Source: Candidatus Poribacteria bacterium (lineage in GTDB: Bacteria; Poribacteria; WGA-4E; WGA-3G). Taken from it: 5,309 nt of DNA. The stretch is from NCBI GenBank assembly GCA_028818995.1, contig JAPPMR010000251.1, positions 1 to 5,309 of the forward strand, written 5' to 3'. Every line of letters starts with the position of its first letter. Positions within the stretch are counted from its first letter, which is position 1. The notes under the pieces were generated by a model. It was not told the DNA's origin, did no database searches, and saw only the letters and a list, made by a program, of their open reading frames with translations. The translations under genes and the position numbers were made by a program. This document shows positions 1 through 4,426 of this stretch, piece by piece.

Positions 1-192
1 ATATTATACCAAGTTCTGTGTAGCGATCAGGAGTTTTCGTGATGTTAGGAACAATAAATATCCAATAGATTCACAATAAGTTTGCAGGAAAAGTTGAGGT
101 TGATACGATTCTTGCATTTTGGATGAGCGTGTTTTTTGTTGTCAGCATGGCGGTTGACGCGATTTTTTGGAGTCTTGGTAAAGAAAGAAACC

Positions 193-214
193 ATTGGAGA
201 ATTGAATGGCTCTG
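193..214 (+). repeat. Dispersed 22-nt repeat, copy 1
   Basis: This 22-nt segment recurs at 4370-4391 with a single C/T difference. Its core reads TTGGAGAATTGAATGG. In both places one forward frame would encode IGELNGS, but no convincing gene surrounds either copy. The similarity may extend to the left if a 10-nt insertion after ACCAT in the second copy is allowed. Its function is unknown; it may be a fragment of a longer dispersed repeat. Confidence 0.6.
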
Positions 215-232
215 TGGAAAAGGTCCTAAAAG

Positions 233-261
233 TTGACAAACACTTAAAGATAATGTATGCT
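233..261 (+). promoter_or_regulatory. Candidate sigma-70-type promoter for the 420-1952 operon
   Basis: A perfect -35 hexamer TTGACA (233-238) is followed after 17 nt by TATGCT (256-261), which matches the -10 consensus at 4 of 6 positions. Transcription would start near 268, giving a leader of about 150 nt. That leader would include the hairpin at 322-347. Sigma-factor preferences of this organism are not known, so this is a pattern match only. Confidence 0.4.
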
Positions 262-321
262 ATTACCACTTTCAAACGCATATCTATGGTAGATTTTAAG
301 ATTATTTGTACGCTTTGTGCT

Positions 322-347
322 GGCGAGGTTGGGAAACCTCGCCTACC
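322..347 (-). repeat. Solitary REP-type hairpin with GTAG foot (family B)
   Basis: GGCGAGGTT (322-330) pairs perfectly with AACCTCGCC (335-343) around a GGGA loop, giving a 9-bp stem. Read on the - strand it begins GGTAGG, so a GTAG tetranucleotide sits at the 5' foot of the hairpin, as in REP elements. The core GGTTTCC[CT]AACC is shared with the left half of the paired element at 3034-3093, so I place both in one family. No inverted partner is visible nearby. There is no T-tract on either side, so it is not an obvious terminator. It lies inside the predicted 5' leader of the operon. Confidence 0.6.
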
Positions 348-409
348 GCTCGTGATGTAGCAAATTGGTAATGGTATAGGCAGACTCTGCTTCAACTAAT
401 CAAGAGATT

Positions 410-416
410 GGAGGAA
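410..416 (+). promoter_or_regulatory. Ribosome binding site that fixes the start at 420
   Basis: GGAGGAA lies with GGAGG ending 5 nt before ATG 420. The alternative in-frame TTG at 408 would put this Shine-Dalgarno sequence inside the coding region, so ATG 420 is preferred. Confidence 0.75.
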
Positions 417-419
417 CCA

Positions 420-1094
420 ATGCGTTATTCAAATGCAGTATCCATTATACTCATGGTCGTCATCTTAAATTCCATTGCTTTGGCAGGGACGTGGGAGGAA
501 AATTTCAACAATGGACTTCCCGATGGCTGGGAGGAAATTAGTGGTGAGTGGAAAATTGAGGATGATGCTTACGCCGAAACTTCTGGCGAGAGTGTGTATG
601 CCAAGACGATGTTCGGTGATGATGGTTGGACAGATTACACCGTTGAGGTAGATGTGACGTTGGTAAAAAGCGTGAAAGCGAATGCGGCAGGTGTGTTAAT
701 TCGCGCAGACGCGAAGGGAGACAACGGTATGCGCTTCTGGATTCGCGCTGACCAGCATAAATGCCAAGTCTCACGATGGAAAAAAAATAAATTTGAACAC
801 ATTGCAACCGCTTTACCTGCCGAACCGAAAATCGGAAAAACTCATCGTCTTAAGATCGTTGGAGAAGGGCAGAATTACCAATTCTTCGTCGATGATAAAC
901 TCATGTTTGAGGGAGAGGATGATACGAAATTCCGTGACAATGGACGCATCGGTTTTATTGCGATTGAAGCACTCGTCCAGTACGATAATTTGGTCATTGA
1001 CGGAGCAGAAATACCTTCCGCCGCGGTTGAACCGCACACCAAACTTGCAACTCGTTGGGGACAACTAAAACAAACCTTCGGATTGAGTAGATAG
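420..1094 (+). CDS. Secreted concanavalin-like (DUF1080/LamG-like) protein with WGQLK C-terminal tail
   Basis: This encodes a 224-aa exported protein. Residues 1-22 form a signal peptide (MRYSNAVSIILMVVILN core, cleavage probably after ALA at 20-22). Residues about 24-195 resemble the jelly-roll fold of DUF1080 / 3-keto-disaccharide hydrolase and related concanavalin-like domains: FNNGLPDGW, SGEWKIEDDAYAE, then alternating beta-strand patterns including YTVEVDVTL, GVLIRADAK, YQFFVDDKLMFEG and NGRIGFIAIEA. I see no clear catalytic motif, so carbohydrate binding is as likely as hydrolysis. The C-terminus (VEPHTKLATRWGQLK, 203-217, then a short basic tail) matches the ends of both LamG proteins on the other strand. 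It is the first gene of an operon with the oxygenase 9 nt downstream. The fold assignment is by eye; that it is an exported protein is well supported. Confidence 0.85.
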   Translation: MRYSNAVSIILMVVILNSIALAGTWEENFNNGLPDGWEEISGEWKIEDDAYAETSGESVYAKTMFGDDGWTDYTVEVDVTLVKSVKANAAGVLIRADAKGDNGMRFWIRADQHKCQVSRWKKNKFEHIATALPAEPKIGKTHRLKIVGEGQNYQFFVDDKLMFEGEDDTKFRDNGRIGFIAIEALVQYDNLVIDGAEIPSAAVEPHTKLATRWGQLKQTFGLSR

Positions 1095-1098
1095 GAGG
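1093..1098 (+). promoter_or_regulatory. Ribosome binding site overlapping the upstream stop codon
   Basis: AGGAGG lies 5 nt before ATG 1104 and overlaps the TAG stop (1092-1094) of the preceding gene. This arrangement suggests co-transcription and possibly translational coupling of the two genes. Confidence 0.8.
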
Positions 1099-1103
1099 CA
1101 ACG

Positions 1104-1952
1104 ATGGTAAGTGTTGAACGTCCATCTGAAACGGGTGCACCACGCTGGAACGGTTCACAGCAACGCCAACTCCGTTTTGCACTTAATACCGCTGAGATTG
1201 ACGAGTATCACGAGAAAGGATTTCTCATTCTGCGCGATGTATTTCAACCTGAAGAAATTGAGGTTTATCGCCAAGAGGCAGAGCAGCTTGTGGATCGCGC
1301 TTTCTCGTTGAGTCGCGAATTTCAGCTTGAACCGAAATATAATCTCCGCTTTGAGATGTTGGGAGATGGTCGTCCATGGAAAATCGATCCGTTTGTAAGT
1401 ATCTCTCCACTATTTTCTGCACTCACCCGTGACAGACGAATTTTGGATCGGTTGGCATCCTTATATGATGGTTATGAAGCAGTGCTGTTCAAGGATAAAC
1501 TCATCATCAAACCACCTGATAGCCACGGCAACGGATGCCATCAGGATTATAATTGGTGGCAAGGTTTCCCAGAAAGTCTGCTTACGGTTTCAGTTGCGCT
1601 TGATGAAAGCACGCGAGAGAACGGCTGCACACAACTATGGACGGGGCATCATCAAGGATTTTTGCATGAACACGGTTCGCTTGATAAAGGATCTATTGAC
1701 CCAGAACGCCTCGCGAACGAGGAACACGTTTACGTAGACTTAGCGCCAGGAGACATAGCGATCTTTACCTGTTTTACGCCACACGCGGCGGCATCCAATA
1801 AATCGGACAGTGCTCGACGCGTGTTGTTTCTGAGCTACAATGACAGTCGAGATGGTGAACACTATACCTCACATTATGAACACTTTCGTTGGTATAGAAC
1901 GCGCCCGGATCGTATGCCAGAGGCGGAACGGGAAAAGTATTACTTTCTTTGA
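1104..1952 (+). CDS. Phytanoyl-CoA dioxygenase (PhyH) family Fe(II)/2-oxoglutarate-dependent oxygenase
   Basis: This 282-aa protein has the usual length and order of small bacterial PhyH-family oxygenases. Such enzymes use Fe(II), O2 and 2-oxoglutarate to hydroxylate a substrate, releasing CO2 and succinate. Visible landmarks are the N-terminal signature EIDEYHEKGFLILRDVF (31-47), the iron-binding HxD at H146 and D148 (CHQDYNWW), the substrate-side strand ENGCTQLWTGHH (172-183), APGDIAIF (214-221), the distal iron ligand H227 (TPHAAASNKS), and R238 or R239 for the 2-oxoglutarate carboxylate. All expected metal ligands are present, so it is probably active. No signal peptide is seen, so it is cytoplasmic, unlike its operon partner. 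The start follows AGGAGG at ideal spacing. The substrate cannot be inferred; PhyH-family members act on lipids, amino acids, secondary metabolites and phosphonates, so the phytanoyl-CoA name should not be taken literally. Confidence 0.93.
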   Translation: MVSVERPSETGAPRWNGSQQRQLRFALNTAEIDEYHEKGFLILRDVFQPEEIEVYRQEAEQLVDRAFSLSREFQLEPKYNLRFEMLGDGRPWKIDPFVSISPLFSALTRDRRILDRLASLYDGYEAVLFKDKLIIKPPDSHGNGCHQDYNWWQGFPESLLTVSVALDESTRENGCTQLWTGHHQGFLHEHGSLDKGSIDPERLANEEHVYVDLAPGDIAIFTCFTPHAAASNKSDSARRVLFLSYNDSRDGEHYTSHYEHFRWYRTRPDRMPEAEREKYYFL

Positions 1953-2027
1953 TGGCAATTTGATGTAGTCTTAATGTGTTGCAGGCGTGATATACCCAAA
2001 TCGCAGCTGAATACGCGTATAGTTCTC

Positions 2028-2061
2028 GTAGGTTGGGTTGAACTGCAGGTAAAACCTAACA
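2028..2061 (+). repeat. Degenerate solitary REP-type hairpin with GTAG foot (family C)
   Basis: GTAG (2028-2031) is followed by GTTGGGTT (2032-2039), which pairs with AACCTAAC (2053-2060) through 8 pairs, one a G-T wobble, around a 13-nt loop. The head GTAGGTTGGGTTGA resembles a widespread bacterial REP-like sequence, from memory. Its core differs from the other two palindrome families here. The long loop and wobble suggest decay. It lies in the convergent gap downstream of the oxygenase gene. Confidence 0.45.
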
Positions 2062-2095
2062 TTTTCAGTCCGTAAAAGCGTTTCTGGACATCTGA

Positions 2096-2163
2096 TCTGT
2101 AGGAGGGAACTCCGATTCCCGATTAACAGTGGTTTGTCGCGATTCGGAGATCGCTCCTACAGA
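2096..2163 (+). repeat. Paired-hairpin BIME-like element, family A, copy 1
   Basis: An outer 9-bp stem joins TCTGTAGGA (2096-2104) to TCCTACAGA (2155-2163). Inside are two 5-bp hairpins. The left is GGGAA (2105-2109)/TTCCC (2116-2120) with loop CTCCGA; the right is GCGAT (2139-2143)/ATCGC (2150-2154) with loop TCGGAG. The two 6-nt loops are exact reverse complements. Each half, read outward in, begins GTAGGAG, so the pair is two inverted REPs with GTAG feet. It sits in the convergent gap between the oxygenase and LamG genes, a typical REP location. A second copy is at 4275-4342. Confidence 0.8.
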
Positions 2164-2212
2164 ATATATGTGAACTTATTTACATAATTTGCTAAATAAA
2201 TGGTTTATCCTG

Positions 2213-2983
2213 CTACTTCGCCTTGAGCTGTCCCCAAGTAACAGCGATCTTGCCTGATGCTTCTACAGCAGTTGGATTACTTTCCATCACTGCTGCGATT
2301 TCGGCTTCGGTAAGTACACGGTCATAGATGCCTACCTCATCAATCTTACCTCTAAAAAAGTAATTATGATTTGCGGTTTCATTAGCTCCTGCACCGATGA
2401 GGAATTCCTGTTCGGGATTAACAGCAATCTTAAACTTTTGTTCTCCGACAAATTCACCGTTTACGTAGAACTTATGATTACCATCAGCATAAGTGCCAGC
2501 GAGATGATCCCATTGGTCAAGATTCACAGCGGGACCTTGAGCAGATTTCCAATGGTTTTCGCCTGCACCAATCCAGAACTGCCATGTATTTTGAGGTGTA
2601 GCATAAAAGATAAACCCACGCTGCGGAAAGTCAGCACGAGAAGAAACAACTGCCCGATGACCCGTGCCTCCAGTTACCGCGTTCGCCCAAGCACAGATGG
2701 TAAAAGTTTCTTGATTTAGATCTTCATGGAACGGAACGTTTACCTCATCTTGGGTTTGATCAAATTCAAGTGCGCCGCCGAACTTCCCATCTTTCGTCCA
2801 TTGTGGGTCACCAATCAACTTCCCATCGTGTCCGTTGCCACTTGAGTCGCTTGCGGTATCGCCAGATTCTTCATCAAATGCCCAGTATGCTACAAGACCA
2901 TCAATAACATTCTGAGCGAATACCGGTAGGACCACGAATCCAGCAAGAAATATTAAGACAAATGTCATGGTTATAGTTTTCAT
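2213..2983 (-). CDS. Secreted LamG-domain protein, paralog 1
   Basis: This encodes a 256-aa exported lectin-like protein. Residues 1-23 are a signal peptide ending VFA, with a long hydrophobic core. The mature part is almost entirely one LamG/concanavalin-like jelly roll (Laminin_G_3 type): GLVAYWAFDEESGD (29-42), GNGHDGKL (49-56), GKFGGALEFD (66-75), FTICAWAN (94-101), W158-DHLAGTYADG, FYVNGEFVG (172-180) and the diagnostic IDEVGIYDRVLTEAEIAAVM (214-233). The tail VEASGKIAVTWGQLKAK (240-256) matches those of two other genes in the window. Such domains usually bind glycans or proteins; no enzyme motif is visible. The start ATG at 2983 is preceded by AAAGGA (2991-2996). It is about 69% identical, without gaps, to the gene at 3282-4052, so the two arose by tandem duplication. 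A palindromic MITE-like element begins 4 nt upstream of the ribosome binding site. Confidence 0.93.
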   Translation of the reverse strand: MKTITMTFVLIFLAGFVVLPVFAQNVIDGLVAYWAFDEESGDTASDSSGNGHDGKLIGDPQWTKDGKFGGALEFDQTQDEVNVPFHEDLNQETFTICAWANAVTGGTGHRAVVSSRADFPQRGFIFYATPQNTWQFWIGAGENHWKSAQGPAVNLDQWDHLAGTYADGNHKFYVNGEFVGEQKFKIAVNPEQEFLIGAGANETANHNYFFRGKIDEVGIYDRVLTEAEIAAVMESNPTAVEASGKIAVTWGQLKAK

Positions 2984-3000
2984 TTTCTATTCCTTTCTGT

Positions 3001-3127
3001 TTATAGTGGAATCCATAATTATTTATACATGACGGTAGGTTCGGTTTCCTAACCGAACCTGTGTAAATCGTGCGGTTAGAAACCGCACCTACCAGGGAGT
3101 GTAAACATATTTTGGATTTCACTATAA
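3001..3127. mobile_element. 127-bp MITE-like element with 15-bp terminal inverted repeats
   Basis: TTATAGTGGAATCCA (3001-3015) and TGGATTTCACTATAA (3113-3127) are inverted repeats matching at 14 of 15 positions; the exception is a G-T pair. They enclose the paired-hairpin element at 3034-3093, and the spacers on either side are AT-rich and roughly similar when inverted. The termini contain TA, as would fit a TA-targeting (IS630/mariner-like) MITE, but the duplication cannot be separated from the palindromic ends. There is no coding content. It lies directly upstream of the LamG paralog 1 ribosome binding site, so the promoter of that gene must lie within or beyond it. Confidence 0.55.
3034..3093 (+). 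repeat. Paired-hairpin BIME-like element, family B
   Basis: GGTAGGT (3034-3040) can pair with ACCTACC (3087-3093). Each half also forms its own hairpin. The left is AGGTTCGGTT (3037-3046)/AACCGAACCT (3051-3060), 10 bp with loop TCCT. The right is GTGCGGTT (3070-3077)/AACCGCAC (3081-3088), 8 bp with loop AGA. Both halves read GGTAGG from the outside, giving GTAG feet in inverted orientation. The left half shares the GGTTTCC[CT]AACC core with the solitary hairpin at 322-347. It is nested inside the element at 3001-3127. Confidence 0.75.
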
Positions 3128-3129
3128 TC

Positions 3130-3217
3130 AGTGTTGATATGTGGTGATTTTCGTAATAATATTATTGCGAAAGCACATAGAAACTTTTCTTAACTACGCG
3201 CTTTCGCAATCAACACT
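3130..3217. repeat. Composite palindrome with three mutually pairing arms
   Basis: AGTGTTGAT (3130-3138) pairs perfectly with ATCAACACT (3209-3217). ATTGCGAAAGC (3164-3174) pairs perfectly with GCTTTCGCAAT (3200-3210). In competition with the latter, TTTCGTAATAAT (3149-3160) pairs with ATTATTGCGAAA (3161-3172) through 12 pairs, one a T-G. The right arm, GCTTTCGCAATCAACACT (3200-3217), looks like the intact complement of a left arm split by about 27 nt. It has no GTAG foot, so it is not one of the REP families here. It may be a small non-autonomous element or a structured RNA downstream of LamG paralog 2. Confidence 0.5.
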
Positions 3218-3255
3218 AAAATAGGAGGGTTTGCTTAAAAACGGTAATGATGTGT

Positions 3256-3284
3256 GTAAAAAGCCAGCTATCTTGATATAGCTA
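3256..3284 (-). terminator. Weak candidate intrinsic terminator of LamG paralog 2
   Basis: On the - strand AGCTAT and ATAGCT (3278-3283 and 3266-3271) form a 6-bp stem with a 6-nt loop, followed by GGCTTTTTA. The stem overlaps the TAG stop codon. It is short and AT-rich, so it would be a weak terminator at best. Confidence 0.35.
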
Positions 3285-4052
3285 CTTCGCTTTAAGTTGT
3301 CCCCAAGTCAAAGCAAGCTTACCAGACGGTTCAACGTCTAACGAATCACTTTCCATTACCGCTGCAATTTCTTTTTCGTCCAGCACGCGGTCATAGAGAC
3401 GCACCTCATCAATTATGCCTTTGAAAAGGTAGGTATGCTGGGCGCGTTCATTCCCACCAGCACCAATGAGAAACTCTTGTTTTGAATTGAAGTTAGGTTT
3501 GGAGTCCCTTTCCCCTGCAAGTTCCCCGTTTACGTAAAACATCTGTTTGCCATCAGCAAAGGTGCCGGCGAGGTGCTCCCATTCGCCAAGTTTCACAGCA
3601 GGACCTTGAACAGATACCCATGGTGTCACTCCATCACCTGTCCAAAACTGCCATGTATTCTGAGGGGTTGCATAAAAGATATGCCCACTCGTAGGAGGTT
3701 CATCACGATTAGAGACAACAGCACGATGCCCTGCGCTTCCTGGTTCAACGTTTGCCCACGCACATATAGTAAAGGTTTCTTGATTCAAGTCTTTATGGAA
3801 CGGAACGTTTACTTCATCTTCTGCTTGATCAAATTCAAGTGCGCCGCCAAATTTTCCATCCTTCGTCCATTGTGGGTCACCAAGCAACTTTCCATCATGT
3901 CCGTTGCCAGATACGTCTTTTGCTGTGTCCCCCGCTTTTTCATTGAAATCCCAGTACGCTACAATACCTTCCTCAACAGCTTGAACTAATACCGGAAGCA
4001 CCAAAAATCCTGCAAATAGCAGTAACGTAAATACAAACGTGGTTGATTTCAT
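3282..4052 (-). CDS. Secreted LamG-domain protein, paralog 2
   Basis: This 256-aa exported protein aligns end to end without gaps to the LamG paralog at 2213-2983 (176 of 256 residues identical by hand count). Its signal peptide covers about residues 1-25 (MKSTTFVFTLLLFAGFLVL, cleavage near VQA). LamG landmarks are GIVAYWDFNEKAGD, GNGHDGKLLGDPQW, FTICAWAN (94-101), FYVNGELAG (172-180) and IDEVRLYDRVLDEKEIAAVM (214-233), followed by the tail VEPSGKLALTWGQLKAK (240-256). Conservation is highest in residues 47-100 and at the C-terminal tail. It is lower at 101-122 and 181-190, which look like surface loops free to change ligand specificity. The start ATG at 4052 follows GAGGAAAGGA (4055-4064). 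It probably has its own transcript, since the gap to the phosphatase gene upstream is 374 nt. Glycan or protein binding is inferred; the ligand is unknown. Confidence 0.93.
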   Translation of the reverse strand: MKSTTFVFTLLLFAGFLVLPVLVQAVEEGIVAYWDFNEKAGDTAKDVSGNGHDGKLLGDPQWTKDGKFGGALEFDQAEDEVNVPFHKDLNQETFTICAWANVEPGSAGHRAVVSNRDEPPTSGHIFYATPQNTWQFWTGDGVTPWVSVQGPAVKLGEWEHLAGTFADGKQMFYVNGELAGERDSKPNFNSKQEFLIGAGGNERAQHTYLFKGIIDEVRLYDRVLDEKEIAAVMESDSLDVEPSGKLALTWGQLKAK

Positions 4053-4185
4053 TTTCCTTTCCTCTTAGTTTTGATGTTAAATTTGCGTTTAGTAAAGTAA
4101 CAGACAAGCAAATACCTCAAGCATTGGCGTTGATTTGATACTTTGTGAACACTGTCAATAATTGTCCTCACCCATAATTTGCGTT

Positions 4186-4214
4186 AGTTTACCAAATATG
4201 ATAAAAAAAGTCAA
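4186..4214 (-). promoter_or_regulatory. Candidate sigma-70-type promoter for LamG paralog 2
   Basis: On the - strand TTGACT (4214-4209) is followed after 17 nt by TAAACT (4191-4186). The -35 matches the consensus at 5 of 6 positions and the -10 at 4 of 6. The spacer is T-rich. The leader would be about 125 nt. A second, perfect TTGACA lies at 4158-4153 but has no acceptable -10 partner. This is a pattern match only. Confidence 0.35.
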
Positions 4215-4274
4215 GAAAAATAGAGATATGTTGTCAGAGTTGTTCAATTGTTAAGTTTTCGCATTTAATTTATA

Positions 4275-4342
4275 TTGTAGGAGGGAACTCCGATTCCCGA
4301 CTATCAGTGAGGTTCGTCGCGATTCGGAGATCGCTCCTACAA
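4275..4342 (+). repeat. Paired-hairpin BIME-like element, family A, copy 2
   Basis: Both 23-nt arms (4277-4299 and 4318-4340) are identical to those of the copy at 2096-2163, with the same two hairpins and the complementary loops CTCCGA (4288-4293) and TCGGAG (4324-4329). The linker between the arms differs in sequence and is 2 nt longer (18 against 16 nt). The outermost pairs also differ: TTGTAGGA here pairs with TCCTACAA. Constraint is thus confined to the arms. It lies between the phosphatase 3' end and the LamG promoter region. Confidence 0.8.
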
Positions 4343-4369
4343 GAAGAAATCTATGTACCATGTGCGATT

Positions 4370-4391
4370 ATTGGAGAATTGAATGGTTCTG
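4370..4391 (+). repeat. Dispersed 22-nt repeat, copy 2
   Basis: This matches 193-214 at 21 of 22 positions (T in place of C near the right end). It lies 35 nt from the stop codon of the phosphatase gene and 27 nt from the family A paired hairpin. In the first location a REP-type hairpin is also nearby, about 110 nt away. Function unknown. Confidence 0.6.
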
Positions 4392-4426
4392 AGATATGCA
4401 AGAGGAATTATGGAAGGGAAGAAGTT

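Larger units (their letters stand above)
1..407. other. Gene-free intergenic stretch
   Basis: I see no credible gene here on either strand. The open frames (about 74 and 116 codons) have no recognisable domain, lack a good ribosome binding site and run through a palindromic repeat, so they look fortuitous. The stretch holds a dispersed 22-nt repeat (193-214), a sigma-70-like promoter candidate (233-261) and a solitary GTAG-headed hairpin (322-347). The first 190 bases show nothing I can name. Confidence 0.6.
4053..4426. other. Gene-free gap between the phosphatase and LamG paralog 2
   Basis: There is no credible gene in this 374-nt stretch. From the LamG side it contains the ribosome binding site (4055-4064), AT-rich leader sequence, a candidate promoter (4186-4214), the second family A paired hairpin (4275-4342) and the second copy of the 22-nt repeat (4370-4391). 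Forward open frames crossing 4307-4580 are shadows of the repeat and of the phosphatase gene. I see no clear terminator for the phosphatase gene; the paired hairpin lies about 85 nt past its stop codon. Confidence 0.6.

Noticed and set aside
45..395. 116-codon open frame on the - strand in the left intergenic region
   Set aside because: It runs through the REP hairpin, has no recognisable domain and no convincing ribosome binding site; its residues look like translated repeat sequence.
408..419. TTG start giving four extra N-terminal residues to the first secreted protein
   Set aside because: It would place the Shine-Dalgarno sequence GGAGGAA inside the coding region; ATG 420 has correct spacing and directly begins a normal signal peptide.
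2096..2163. Family A hairpin as a bidirectional intrinsic terminator for the convergent genes
   Set aside because: There is no T-tract after the stem on either strand. An effect on termination or mRNA decay is possible, but the same element also occurs far from a convergent gene end.
3223..3281. AGGAGG followed by TTG and a 16-codon open frame on the + strand
   Set aside because: The spacing from AGGAGG to TTG is only 2 nt, the next ATG (3247) is 18 nt away, and both frames are very short with no recognisable product.
4153..4158. Perfect TTGACA on the - strand upstream of LamG paralog 2 as the -35 element
   Set aside because: At 16-18 nt spacing there is no acceptable -10 hexamer; the weaker TTGACT/TAAACT pair upstream is better as a unit.
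2096..4342. Repeated palindromes as a CRISPR array
   Set aside because: The copies are kilobases apart with genes between them; there is no regular spacer pattern and no cas gene.
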